Of a stretch of DNA of 64,000 nucleotides, positions 35,096 through 44,938 are shown piece by piece. The stretch comes from UBA4363 sp002393965 (GTDB lineage: Bacteria; Bacteroidota; Bacteroidia; Bacteroidales; Paludibacteraceae). The stretch's first letter is position 1. Each line of letters begins with the position of its first letter. The DNA is taken from NCBI GenBank assembly GCA_946542925.1, contig CAMNLA010000055.1, positions 5,915 to 69,914 of the forward strand, given 5' to 3'. The notes below the pieces were generated by a model, which saw nothing but the letters and a program-made list of their open reading frames with translations, was not told where the DNA came from and searched no databases. The position numbers were made by a program, and so were the translations under genes.

Positions 35096-36571
35096 ATGGC
35101 AAAAAGCAAACTTACTTCTCGAAAAGAGAACTATTCTGAATGGTATAACCAATTGGTAGTCCGTGCGGACCTTGCGGAGCAGTCGGCTGTACGCGGATGT
35201 ATGGTCATCAAGCCTTACGGCTATGCCATCTGGGAACGTATGCAGTCGGTTTTGGACGGTATGTTCAAGTCGACTGGAGTAAAGAACGCCTATTTTCCTC
35301 TATTGATTCCGAAATCGTTTCTATGTCGTGAAGCGGAGCATGTAGAAGGCTTTGCAAAGGAGTGTGCTGTTGTAACACACTACCGCTTAAAGAATGATCC
35401 GGAAGGCAAAGGAGTTGTCGTAGATCCAGAGGCTAAATTGGAAGAAGAATTGATTGTGCGGCCGACATCTGAAACAATCATTTGGTCAACATATAAAAAC
35501 TGGATACATTCGTGGCGAGACCTGCCTATTCTATGTAATCAGTGGGCTAATGTGATGCGATGGGAAATGCGAACTCGTCTGTTTCTTCGTACGGCAGAAT
35601 TCCTTTGGCAAGAGGGACATACGGCACATGCAACGAAGGAAGAAGCAGAGGAAGAGGCTCGTCGGATGTTGGATGTATATGCAGAATTTGCAGAGAAGTA
35701 CATGGCTGTTCCCGTCATCAAGGGAGTCAAAAGTGCGAATGAACGTTTTGCAGGAGCCATAAACACGTACTGCATTGAAGCAATGATGCAGGACGGGAAG
35801 GCCTTACAAGCGGGAACATCGCATTTTCTTGGGCAGAACTTCGCAAAAGCGTTTGATGTAAAGTTCCTAAACAAGGAGCAGAAAGAGGAGTATGTATGGG
35901 CCACATCGTGGGGTGTATCAACACGTCTGATGGGAGCACTCATCATGACACACTCGGATGACAACGGATTAGTACTTCCACCTTTGTTGGCACCAGAGCA
36001 AGTCGTATTGGTTCCGATATTCAAACAAGCGGAGCAGTTGCAAGCCATCTTAGAGCGTACAGCCCCAGCAATAGACGCATTGCGAAAAAGAGGCGTTCGA
36101 GTCTTGGTTGATGACTCTGACAAACAGACTCCGGGATGGAAATTCGCCGAGTACGAACTGAAGGGAGTGCCTGTACGCCTAGCCATGGGTGCGATAGACA
36201 TGGAGAACAATACCATTGAAGTATCGCGGCGCGACACCTTAGCAAAAGAGACCATTCCGTTTGACAGTCTTGTTGACCACGTTATATCACTTTTGGATGA
36301 GATACAGCAAAATATCTACAAAAAGGCGAGTGACTTCCGCAGTGCTAACACGCGCAAGGTAGACACGTATGATGAGTTCAAGAAAGAGATTGAAAAGGGT
36401 GGATTTTTATTGTGTCATTGGGACGGAACAAGTGAGACAGAGGAGCGAATCAAAGCGGAGACAAAAGCAACAATCCGATGCATACCATTGGAAAGAGATG
36501 AAGAGAAAGGCAAGTGTATGGTCACTGGTCGTCCATCAGTGGGACGAGTCATCTTTGCCCGTTCGTATTAA
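35096..36571 (+). CDS. proS: Prolyl-tRNA synthetase (archaeal/eukaryote-like type)
   Basis: 491 residues, without the editing insertion of the E. coli-type enzyme. Class II motifs: RPTSETIIWSTYKNW (motif 2 region), MRWEMRTRLFLRTAEFLWQEG and AEFLWQEGHTAHAT. The C-terminal extension ends in FARSY, as in the archaeal/eukaryotic type with a C-terminal Tyr. It charges tRNA-Pro. The gene starts 12 bases after apbE and is followed by a strong terminator. Confidence 0.96.
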   Translation: MAKSKLTSRKENYSEWYNQLVVRADLAEQSAVRGCMVIKPYGYAIWERMQSVLDGMFKSTGVKNAYFPLLIPKSFLCREAEHVEGFAKECAVVTHYRLKNDPEGKGVVVDPEAKLEEELIVRPTSETIIWSTYKNWIHSWRDLPILCNQWANVMRWEMRTRLFLRTAEFLWQEGHTAHATKEEAEEEARRMLDVYAEFAEKYMAVPVIKGVKSANERFAGAINTYCIEAMMQDGKALQAGTSHFLGQNFAKAFDVKFLNKEQKEEYVWATSWGVSTRLMGALIMTHSDDNGLVLPPLLAPEQVVLVPIFKQAEQLQAILERTAPAIDALRKRGVRVLVDDSDKQTPGWKFAEYELKGVPVRLAMGAIDMENNTIEVSRRDTLAKETIPFDSLVDHVISLLDEIQQNIYKKASDFRSANTRKVDTYDEFKKEIEKGGFLLCHWDGTSETEERIKAETKATIRCIPLERDEEKGKCMVTGRPSVGRVIFARSY

Positions 36572-36605
36572 TCAAAGGCAACTTCTATAGTAAGTCAGGA
36601 CGTTC

Positions 36606-36656
36606 AATGACATGAACCCCGAAAGTTTTTATCCAACTTTCGGGGTTCATGTCATT
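36606..36656. terminator. Perfect 22-bp bidirectional terminator
   Basis: aatgacatgaaccccgaaag plus tt, a seven-base loop, then the exact reverse complement (36635-36656). It lies between convergent proS (+) and the Na/Pi cotransporter (-) and can end both transcripts. Confidence 0.9.
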
Positions 36657-36698
36657 TGTTCCTGTCTTATAGTAACGCAGGAAAAGACGAGCCATTAG

Positions 36699-38381
36699 TT
36701 AGGCTGGCTTGTACTCTGCAACCGCCTCTACGATATTGATGATATAGTCATCCATACGTTCGCATTCGGTGATAAGATCCATATAGACGACGGATGTTTC
36801 GTACGAATAGTGGTGTTCGTTAACATCGGATACGTTCTGACGTTTCAATTCGTCTCGATAACGATTGATCTGCGTCTCTATGGACTCGGAACGAGCTGTA
36901 TCGACATCAGGTTCATTGATAAGATGAAGAACCTGACTCATCGAATCGAGACCTTCGTCTAGAAAAGAATACATCTTGTCAATATGGGATTGCATGTCAG
37001 GAAGGAAGGTTATCTTACCCTGACGTTTGCGATCAAGAATACGCGAGATATTGTCACAAGAATCAGCGACGGACTCAATTTCAGAGACGATACGAAGCAT
37101 ACGGTGTATCTTTCCCTTACTCTCATCGGAGAGTCGTCCTTCACTAACACGATTCAAATAATTGGCTATTTCCAATTCCATCCGATCGGATATATTCTCA
37201 TACTTCTGAACACGTTCGAATGTCTTGAGGAAACGATCTTCATCGCTTTCACGATCCATCTCCTTCACCATGCCAAACATCTTCGCTACACGTTCAACAT
37301 AGACAAAAATTTCTTTCTGAGCTTGCAGTATGGATAGTTCGGCAGTAGAGAGAAGTCCTGCGGAGATGAAGCGAAGTCTGTATTCTTCATCCTGTTCCTT
37401 CTGGGGCAGGAGGCGGCAAACGAGTCGTTCAATCTGGTGAACAAATCCGACAAGCAAGAGTGTGTTGATAATATTGAATGCAGAGTGGAAGGCGGATAAC
37501 TTAAACAGGTCATTCGTTTCTCCGAGGAAAGAAGAAACAAACCATGAGACGGCATGGCATGCCGGATAAAAGAAGACGAGGAATACCAGGACACCGAAGA
37601 CATTAAAAAACATGTGAGCCAACGCAGCACGTCGTGCCTGCGTATTGGCTGTGAGAGATGCCATGAATGCTGTAATAGTTGTACCAATATTCTGTCCCAT
37701 CGCCAAAGCCGCTGCCTGTTCGAATCCAAATCCTGGAATATGCATATCGAAAAGCATGAGTGTGATGGCCATGGTAGCTGCAGAAGCCTGAACTAGCATC
37801 GTGACAAGAGTCCCGACGAGAACAAAGAGCAGGATGATCAAAAAACCCGATCCATGCACCTCGGCGAGCATGTGTGCAACTGCAGATCCGAGATTTATTT
37901 CGATAGCAACTTTCTGGAGGAACGAAAGTCCCATGAAAAGAAAGGAGAATCCAAAAATAAATTCTCCGATAGACTTACGTGAGGAGCGAGAAGAAAACAT
38001 GAGCGGCATGCCGATAGCAAAGAGCGGAATGGCAAATGCTGCAATGTTCACCTTAAAGCCTATGGCTGAGATGATCCATGCCGTAACGGTAGTTCCGATG
38101 TTTGCACCCATGATCACACCGATGGACTGTGCAAGGGTCATGAGTCCAGCATTGACGAAGGAAACGAGCATGACAGTGGTAGCGGAGGAAGACTGAATGA
38201 CAGCCGTGACAAATACGCCTGTAAGGATACCCATAAATCGGTTTTGTGTCATTGCAGTAAGAATGCTGCGCATACGTGCGCCCGCCACCTTCTGCAAAGC
38301 CTCGCTCATGAGTTTCATTCCATATAGGAAAAGAGCGAGTGAACCGATGAAGGACAAGAGGTCGATGATAGAGAAATCCAT
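36699..38381 (-). CDS. Na+/phosphate cotransporter with PhoU-like domain
   Basis: 560 residues. Two repeated Na/Pi modules (QSSSATTVMLVSFVNAGLM near 65-85 and the QASAATMAITLMLFD repeat near 205-220), then a cytosolic C-terminal region (about 340-560) of helical PhoU type (TFERVQKYENISDRMELEI). It imports or balances phosphate with sodium. It starts 40 bases downstream of nuoN on the same strand with no terminator seen between, so it may be the last gene of the complex I transcript. Confidence 0.92.
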   Translation of the reverse strand: MDFSIIDLLSFIGSLALFLYGMKLMSEALQKVAGARMRSILTAMTQNRFMGILTGVFVTAVIQSSSATTVMLVSFVNAGLMTLAQSIGVIMGANIGTTVTAWIISAIGFKVNIAAFAIPLFAIGMPLMFSSRSSRKSIGEFIFGFSFLFMGLSFLQKVAIEINLGSAVAHMLAEVHGSGFLIILLFVLVGTLVTMLVQASAATMAITLMLFDMHIPGFGFEQAAALAMGQNIGTTITAFMASLTANTQARRAALAHMFFNVFGVLVFLVFFYPACHAVSWFVSSFLGETNDLFKLSAFHSAFNIINTLLLVGFVHQIERLVCRLLPQKEQDEEYRLRFISAGLLSTAELSILQAQKEIFVYVERVAKMFGMVKEMDRESDEDRFLKTFERVQKYENISDRMELEIANYLNRVSEGRLSDESKGKIHRMLRIVSEIESVADSCDNISRILDRKRQGKITFLPDMQSHIDKMYSFLDEGLDSMSQVLHLINEPDVDTARSESIETQINRYRDELKRQNVSDVNEHHYSYETSVVYMDLITECERMDDYIINIVEAVAEYKPA

Positions 38382-38421
38382 GATGACGAATTCAAGTTTT
38401 TAATAAACGTCAGAGAGAACA

Positions 38422-39846
38422 TCAAAGTCCCCAAGCCCCAGACGACAGGAAAGCATAGATACCGCTGAACACGCCGAAGAAGAGCGTTCCGACCAGACAG
38501 AGTGTCAGACAGAGACGAGACCAGGAATCTGTGTGAAGAGTTGGAATTGGGTTCTCGCTATCGGCAATAAACATTGCTTTAACAACAAGAAGATAGTAAT
38601 AGAGCGAGATAACGGTATTAATCAAAGCGATGAAGTCAAGCACATAAAATCCCTGATCGGCTGCAGCCATAAAGACAAAGAACTTAGAGAAGAATCCCGC
38701 GAATGGAGGAATACCACCAAGCGAGAAGAGAAAGAGCATAAGAACGACAGAGAGGTATGGATTAGTCCTGTAAAGACCTCTGTAATCAGAGATATGAACT
38801 TTTCCGCTATTGTTCTCCAAGATTGAAACAACGGCAAAGATTCCGAGATTAGAAACAAGATAGACGAGCAGATAGTAAACCACTGAAGACATAGCCAGCG
38901 GAGTACCAGCAATCATACCAAGTAGGATATAGCCAGCCTGCGAGATAGAAGAGAAGGCCAAAAAGCGCTTCATGTTATCCTGGCGCATGGCAAAGAGATT
39001 GCCTATTGTAATCGTGAGAACAACGAGCGCCCAAACGACGTACTGCCAGTATTCGAATAAAGGAGCAAAGAGTCTGAAAGACAAAAACATAAGAGCGAAT
39101 ACCGCTGCTCCTTTCGAAACCACGGAAAGGAAAGCCGTAACGGAAGTCGGTGCTCCTTGATAAACATCTGCGGTCCAAAGATGGAACGGAACGAGTGAAA
39201 TCTTGAAAGCGACACCTGAGAGAAAGAACACGAGAGCCAGCAATTGAAGTGGTGTTGCAGCAAGTCGAGAACTCAACACATCGAAATAAAGCCCATCTGC
39301 ACCTGCAGCACCGTAGAAGAGTGAAATTCCGAACAACATCATACCAGAAGAGAATGCGGCGATGAGTACGAACTTGGCACCTGCCTCGATAGATTCGTCA
39401 GAATACTTATTATATGCGACGAGCGTTGTAAGAGGAAGGGAAGCCAGTTCCAACCCAAGGTAGAAAAGCAGAAAATGTCCAGCTGAGATCATAAGATTCA
39501 TACCGAGCAAGGTAGAAAGAGTGAGGATGTAGAACTCTGCCTTCTTAAAGGACGTACGCTCATCTGAAAGCCAAACTCGCGACTGGAGAAAGACGAGTAG
39601 CAAACCAATAGAAAGGACATTCTTAACGACCTGTGTCATAGCCGTCACGGTGAACATTCCACCGAAAGCTTCACCCGTAGTGGATGGCAGGAAACCGACG
39701 GCAATGGAAGCCAAAAAGAGTGCACAAGCCACAGCATCCGTATGTCGGCGCGCCCGATCAGGAGCAAAAAGATCGAAGAGAAGAAGAAAGACCACCTGGG
39801 CTAGCAGGAGCATCTCCGGACGCATCAACTGGACTAAATCGTTCAT
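38422..39846 (-). CDS. nuoN: NADH-quinone oxidoreductase-like subunit N
   Basis: 474 residues, about 14 helices; proton/cation antiporter-like subunit. The helix around residue 130 has GLELASLPLTTLVAY, and GVAFKISLVPFHLWTADVYQGAPT carries the conserved Lys and His. It forms part of the membrane arm of complex I. It ends the nuo gene order with M upstream. Confidence 0.96.
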   Translation of the reverse strand: MNDLVQLMRPEMLLLAQVVFLLLFDLFAPDRARRHTDAVACALFLASIAVGFLPSTTGEAFGGMFTVTAMTQVVKNVLSIGLLLVFLQSRVWLSDERTSFKKAEFYILTLSTLLGMNLMISAGHFLLFYLGLELASLPLTTLVAYNKYSDESIEAGAKFVLIAAFSSGMMLFGISLFYGAAGADGLYFDVLSSRLAATPLQLLALVFFLSGVAFKISLVPFHLWTADVYQGAPTSVTAFLSVVSKGAAVFALMFLSFRLFAPLFEYWQYVVWALVVLTITIGNLFAMRQDNMKRFLAFSSISQAGYILLGMIAGTPLAMSSVVYYLLVYLVSNLGIFAVVSILENNSGKVHISDYRGLYRTNPYLSVVLMLFLFSLGGIPPFAGFFSKFFVFMAAADQGFYVLDFIALINTVISLYYYLLVVKAMFIADSENPIPTLHTDSWSRLCLTLCLVGTLFFGVFSGIYAFLSSGAWGL

Positions 39847-39879
39847 AATCTATGAGAATTTAAAATATACTAAAGAAAA

Positions 39880-41370
39880 TCAAAAAGGGAGAGCGGGGAA
39901 TTTAGAGACTATTTCACCAAGCGAACCATGTATTATATCAACCGTGAAGAACGGAAAGCATCCGATGGCGGCAATAAAGAGGATCAGAGTCACCGTTGCA
40001 ATGCGTTCGTACCATGCCGCATCGGTAAGAGCGCGATGGTGTTCGTTAACAACCTCGCCGAAATGAATCTTGCCAACTACGCGTAACTGATAGACGGCAG
40101 TCACGACGATGGAGCAACATGCGATAAGTGTAATAACACGGTGGAACGTATCGGGGTGTTGGAATGCTCCGACAAAAATATTCATCTCAGAAACAAAGCC
40201 ACTGAGTCCTGGCAGGCCGAGGTTTGCCATCGCAGCAACCACCCAGCATACACACATAAATGGCATAATACGAGCCAACCCACCCATTTGAGATATTTCT
40301 CTGGTATGAGTACGTCCGTAAATACCGCCAATAAGGCAGAAGAAAAGCGCCGTCATAAGACCATGAGAAAGCATCTGCATCACAGCACCAGTCATTGCCG
40401 TCGTGTTAAACATCAGGATAGCAAAGAGTACCATTCCACAGTGACTAACAGAAGAATAGGCATTGATGTACTTGAGGTCAGTCTGAGCGATAGCACCGAG
40501 TGCGCCATAAATAACAGAGATACCCGTCAGGACGAGAAACAGAGTCGTGTACATCTGAGCACCTTCAGGCATGAGGTAGATAGCCACCCGGAGACATCCA
40601 TATCCACCCAACTTCATGAGTACACCTGCATGGAGCATGGAGACTGCAGTAGGAGCACTTGCATGACCATCGGGCGACCATGTATGAAAAGGGAAGAGAG
40701 CGCCAAGTACACCAAATCCGAGAAAAGTAATCGGGAAACACCAGCGTTGCGCATCAACTGGGATATGCAGTTTCGCAATCTCAAGAAGATTCATTGTGGT
40801 ATGCCCAGAAGAAAAATAGATGCCAAGGATACCGAGTAGAAGGAAAGCGGATCCACCCATGAGCATCAGCGTGAGTTTCATAGCAGAATACTCCTTGCGT
40901 CCTGTACCCCAAACACCAATAAGGAGATACATCGGAATGAGAGCAACCTCATAGAACATGAACATGGCGAACAGATCCACCGTAATAAAGAATCCGAATA
41001 CACCGATGGATAGCATGAGGAACCAGAGGAAATAATCCTTAGCCTTCTCGTTGATTGCCCAAGAAGTAAATGACCCCGTAAAAACAATAATTGCAGAAAG
41101 CACTATCATGAGGACAGAAATTCCGTCCACACCGAACGAAAGAGCAATATTAAGAGATGGATACCATACCAAATCACTTCGGAACAACATCTCGTCCTGT
41201 ACTCCTAAAGCACGGAGAGAGAGGAACCAAGCGAGGAGGACGAATGAGAGAACAAGCTGTACGGAACTGCCCACTGCCATGACACGGCGTATCGTGCGAA
41301 CATCACGCAGAACAGCTATGACCATCATCAAGACGAGCGGTACGAGAACAAAAGAATACAAGAAGTTCAT
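39880..41370 (-). CDS. nuoM: NADH-quinone oxidoreductase-like subunit M
   Basis: 496 residues, antiporter-like. FMFYEVALIPMYLLIGVWG (conserved Glu), ALFPFHTWSPDGHASAPTAV and the KYINAYSSVSHCG segment identify it. It is a proton-pumping module of the membrane arm. It lies 33 bases upstream of nuoN. Confidence 0.97.
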   Translation of the reverse strand: MNFLYSFVLVPLVLMMVIAVLRDVRTIRRVMAVGSSVQLVLSFVLLAWFLSLRALGVQDEMLFRSDLVWYPSLNIALSFGVDGISVLMIVLSAIIVFTGSFTSWAINEKAKDYFLWFLMLSIGVFGFFITVDLFAMFMFYEVALIPMYLLIGVWGTGRKEYSAMKLTLMLMGGSAFLLLGILGIYFSSGHTTMNLLEIAKLHIPVDAQRWCFPITFLGFGVLGALFPFHTWSPDGHASAPTAVSMLHAGVLMKLGGYGCLRVAIYLMPEGAQMYTTLFLVLTGISVIYGALGAIAQTDLKYINAYSSVSHCGMVLFAILMFNTTAMTGAVMQMLSHGLMTALFFCLIGGIYGRTHTREISQMGGLARIMPFMCVCWVVAAMANLGLPGLSGFVSEMNIFVGAFQHPDTFHRVITLIACCSIVVTAVYQLRVVGKIHFGEVVNEHHRALTDAAWYERIATVTLILFIAAIGCFPFFTVDIIHGSLGEIVSKFPALPF

Positions 41371-41429
41371 ATATCTATATTAAATCATTATCTATTTAGT
41401 CAGAGAGAAGGGAATCCCCTCCTCTCCCA

Positions 41430-43376
41430 TCAAAATACAAAAGCAATCAAAAGACCTGCAATCACAAGAATAGAGAAAATAAACACTCCGACATAGAACT
41501 GCAACGAACCGGACTGCAAGGCGCGGATACGGAACGAGAGTGCATTGCTCCACCAAGCCTGGAAATCCATAAATCCATCGATGATATGACGATCGAACCA
41601 TGCCACTGGGGAACAGATGCGTCGGAAAATAACATTCTTCGTAATGAACATATAGATCTCATCAAAATAGAACCGGCGATAAGCCGCACGATGAAGCGTT
41701 CGGACGGAATCAGCCATGCGTTGAGGTAGTGGATTCGGTCGGCGATAAAGTACTGTAGCCACCACGATACCAAGTACACCTACTGCGATACTTGGAAGAG
41801 CGATACCCCATTCAGTATGAAGATCGAAAGGCCTTCCATCGGACGTAATTAGTTCATTAAACGGCAGTAAACCTGTACAACAAGTGAGTACAGTAAGGAA
41901 AATAAGCGGTGCAGACATATTGAGTGGTGCCTCGTGAGGCAAGTGTTTTCCGTAGTCTCGCTCGGTTCCCCAGAAGATACCATAATAAAGACGGAACATA
42001 TAGAAAGCGGTGAGTCCGGCCACGAAATATTGGCAGAAGAAAATAAGTTTGTCTTTCTCAAACGCTGCAACGAGGATCTCATCTTTCGAGAAGAAGCCAG
42101 AAAATGGTGGTATTCCAGCAATTGCAAGGCAGGCAATGAGGAACGTGATGTGTGTTATAGGCATGTACTTACGCAGATTACCCATGCGATCCATTTCATT
42201 CGATCCGATAGCATGAATCACAGCGCCGGCACATAGGAACAACAGAGCCTTAAAGAACGCGTGCGTAAACAAATGGAACATAGAAGCCATATAGCCCAGT
42301 CCTTCGTGTCCTCCGAGACCAGAGACTCCCAAAGCGACGAGCATATAGGCTATTTGCGAAATTGTAGAGAATGCCAGAACACGTTTGATATCCGTCTGAA
42401 CACAAGCCACAACAGCCGCATAGAGAGAAGTTGCGGCAGCAAGATAGGCAATGCCTGTCAGAACCTCTGGTGTCAAGATAAAATAGAGTGGGAAGAGACG
42501 GGCCACGAGAAAGACGCCTGCCACGACCATTGTAGCAGCATGGATGAGGGCCGAAACAGGAGTTGGACCTTCCATGGCATCAGGCAGCCAAATATGGAGA
42601 GGCATCATAGCTGACTTTCCGGCACCTCCCATAAAGAGTAAGGCGGTAGCCCAAGAGAAGACGCTGATACCAAGGAACGTTGCACCAGAAGGAGACGTCA
42701 AGACGGGTCCATTGACATCTGTCAGTACAGCAAAATCAAACGTATTCGTGTAGTATGAAAGGATGAGAATACCTATCAGAAAGCCCAAATCGGCAAAACG
42801 CGTGACGATGAAAGCCTTCTTAGCAGCGAGAACCGCCTCTGGCTTGGTGTAGTAAAAGCCGATCAGCAAATAAGAAGAGACGCCAACAAGTTCCCAAAAA
42901 ATATACATTTGGAAAATATTGGTAGCCACGACAAGTCCCAGCATTGAGAACGTGAACAGGGAAAGAAATGCGAAATAGCGCTGAAATCCACGTTCTCCAT
43001 GCATATAGCCATTCGAATAGACATGTACCATGAGAGAGACAGTTGAAATGACTACAAGCATCATCACCGAAATAGGATCGAGCCATATACCAAGATCAAG
43101 AGTGAGATGGTCCGTAAACTGCAACCAATGGAAAGCAGGATTCGCCTCATCAGGGAAAGGACCTATGACGGGCTGGTAGGCACCCTCCATACAGCCATAA
43201 TCGAAGAAATAAGTTATAGCAGTATAGTAAGACAATACAGCGACGACAGTCAATCCTATCGTACCAATCAAGCCTGCCGTACGATGTGACATTTTTACAC
43301 CTCCCAAACCAAGCAGCAGAAAATTAAATGCCGGAATGGCGAGTATCAGTAAAGCAATAATGAACTTCGTATCCAT
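41430..43376 (-). CDS. nuoL: NADH-quinone oxidoreductase-like subunit L
   Basis: 648 residues with the long C-terminal lateral-helix region. YIFWELVGVSSYLLIGFYY, KSAMMPLHIWLPDAMEGPTP and DIKRVLAFSTISQIAYM are typical. It is the distal antiporter-like subunit of complex I. A stop-to-start gap of 59 bases separates it from nuoM. Confidence 0.97.
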   Translation of the reverse strand: MDTKFIIALLILAIPAFNFLLLGLGGVKMSHRTAGLIGTIGLTVVAVLSYYTAITYFFDYGCMEGAYQPVIGPFPDEANPAFHWLQFTDHLTLDLGIWLDPISVMMLVVISTVSLMVHVYSNGYMHGERGFQRYFAFLSLFTFSMLGLVVATNIFQMYIFWELVGVSSYLLIGFYYTKPEAVLAAKKAFIVTRFADLGFLIGILILSYYTNTFDFAVLTDVNGPVLTSPSGATFLGISVFSWATALLFMGGAGKSAMMPLHIWLPDAMEGPTPVSALIHAATMVVAGVFLVARLFPLYFILTPEVLTGIAYLAAATSLYAAVVACVQTDIKRVLAFSTISQIAYMLVALGVSGLGGHEGLGYMASMFHLFTHAFFKALLFLCAGAVIHAIGSNEMDRMGNLRKYMPITHITFLIACLAIAGIPPFSGFFSKDEILVAAFEKDKLIFFCQYFVAGLTAFYMFRLYYGIFWGTERDYGKHLPHEAPLNMSAPLIFLTVLTCCTGLLPFNELITSDGRPFDLHTEWGIALPSIAVGVLGIVVATVLYRRPNPLPQRMADSVRTLHRAAYRRFYFDEIYMFITKNVIFRRICSPVAWFDRHIIDGFMDFQAWWSNALSFRIRALQSGSLQFYVGVFIFSILVIAGLLIAFVF

Positions 43377-43401
43377 TTATATTCAAGTAAGTTGTATGCG
43401 T

Positions 43402-43713
43402 TTAATACTTCATCTTCTGTATATCGTCTGCGCTAATATTATTAACCGAACGGAACACATTGATAATAATTGCAATGGCAACTGCCGTCTCGGCAGCGGC
43501 AACACCAATAATAAACAACGTAAAGAACATACCCTCCATCTGTTCAGGGAAGAGGAAGCGATTGAAGACGACAAAATTGATGTTCACCGAGTTGAGGATC
43601 AACTCCAGACTCATCAGCATGGCAATCATGTTTTTGCGTGTGATAAATCCGAAGACTCCGGCAAAGAACATAACGAAGCTGACAAGCAAATAAAAACTCA
43701 TTGGAATATCCAT
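43402..43713 (-). CDS. nuoK: NADH-quinone oxidoreductase-like subunit K
   Basis: 103 residues, three helices. The conserved glutamates lie in MLMSLELILNSVNINFV and AAAETAVAIAIIINVF. Small membrane subunit of the proton channel. A 106-base gap separates it from nuoJ; it has an imperfect hairpin (gcagattt/aaattctgc, near 43769-43795) and no gene. Confidence 0.95.
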   Translation of the reverse strand: MDIPMSFYLLVSFVMFFAGVFGFITRKNMIAMLMSLELILNSVNINFVVFNRFLFPEQMEGMFFTLFIIGVAAAETAVAIAIIINVFRSVNNISADDIQKMKY

Positions 43714-43819
43714 ATTCTGATGACTTATTTAATATAGTTCGTTTTTATGCTGATTTTATTGTGGCAATATAGCAGATTTCAAGATTAGCAAATTCTGCAC
43801 TATGGAATTCCTATAAGAC

Positions 43820-44356
43820 TTAATCTTCCTTCTTAGTGTTTCCTGTGGCAATCAGAATACCTCCGATGATGCAGGCAAGGAGCAATACAGAAATTGCCTC
43901 AAACGGCAAAAGGTACTGATACCGTTCGGTTCCAAGCAAAGACTGCCCGATGGCGTGCATATCTATCTCGTTCAGGTGTATCTGATCAGCATAAGGAAAC
44001 TGTCCTGTGCAAAGTACCCAGAAGCAGAAAACGGCACCACCCATGGAGATGAGCATGGTCACTGTCTTTTTCACAATACCTGGTTCATCCATTTTCTCGC
44101 CGACCTGTGAAGTAAGATAGATCGAGAACACGAGGAGGACAAGAATACCACCTATATAGACTGAAATTTGAACTGCAGCCAGAAAATGGTAGTTTAACAA
44201 GAAATAGATACCTGCGGTAGCTAACAAGACAAATAACAGATATACAGCCGCATGAAGCAGTTTGCGAGAGACAACAGTCATCACACTACCTGCCAAGATA
44301 ACGGCGGCAAGAATAAAAAAGATAACCTGCGATGCAGTAATAGAAGCTATATCCAT
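43820..44356 (-). CDS. nuoJ: NADH-quinone oxidoreductase-like subunit J
   Basis: 178 residues and five helices. QISVYIGGILVLLVFSIYLTS carries the family's conserved glycine-rich helix 3. The C-terminus ends in NTKKED. Membrane subunit next to nuoK and nuoH in the quinone-coupling path. It follows nuoI by 20 bases. Confidence 0.94.
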   Translation of the reverse strand: MDIASITASQVIFFILAAVILAGSVMTVVSRKLLHAAVYLLFVLLATAGIYFLLNYHFLAAVQISVYIGGILVLLVFSIYLTSQVGEKMDEPGIVKKTVTMLISMGGAVFCFWVLCTGQFPYADQIHLNEIDMHAIGQSLLGTERYQYLLPFEAISVLLLACIIGGILIATGNTKKED

Positions 44357-44376
44357 GTTTTTAACAGATAATTTCG

Positions 44377-44910
44377 TTATGATTCTTGTCCGTTTACGGT
44401 CGATGTATTCTGTTTTCCTTCCGTCTTAGGAGTCGGAATTGTCTTCGACTCAACGTGTGACCCTTCGGCATTGAGTTGACAATAGAGTCTGTCTCGGTCG
44501 AATACTGCCTGCTCAAAATCCTGAGACCAAGCAATAGCCTTGTGAGGGCAAGACGTAACACACATATTACAGAACGTACAAGTTCCGAGGTCGTAAATGT
44601 ACTTATCAAGCACCTTCTTCTTACGTCCTGTTTCAGGATCCTCCACCATAGAAGAGAGAACCTGTATTGTCCCGTTTGGGCAATTCATTTCACAAATACC
44701 GCATGCGATGCACTTATGCTCATTCTTTTCATTATGTGGCATCACAAGACGAGCACGAAAGCGGTCAAAATGTTGTGCGGTCTTACGGTTCTCGGGATAC
44801 TGTTCTGTCACCTTTGGACGTAAGAAATTCATCATTGAAATCTTCAAACCGAGAATCAGATTGCAAATCCCTTCGAACAATTCCTTGATATATAGATAAA
44901 AACTCTTCAT
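44377..44910 (-). CDS. nuoI: NADH-quinone oxidoreductase-like subunit I (2x[4Fe-4S])
   Basis: 177 residues. Two ferredoxin motifs, CIACGICEMNCP and CTFCNMCVTSCP, bind the N6a/N6b clusters that pass electrons to NuoB. A polar C-terminal tail of about 45 residues (after FEQAVFDRDRLYC) is added to the normal core. With no NuoEFG in this locus, NuoI would be among the first cluster-bearing subunits reached by an external donor (inference). Confidence 0.96.
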   Translation of the reverse strand: MKSFYLYIKELFEGICNLILGLKISMMNFLRPKVTEQYPENRKTAQHFDRFRARLVMPHNEKNEHKCIACGICEMNCPNGTIQVLSSMVEDPETGRKKKVLDKYIYDLGTCTFCNMCVTSCPHKAIAWSQDFEQAVFDRDRLYCQLNAEGSHVESKTIPTPKTEGKQNTSTVNGQES

Positions 44911-44938
44911 CGAAAAAAAACAACTTAAGAATAAATGC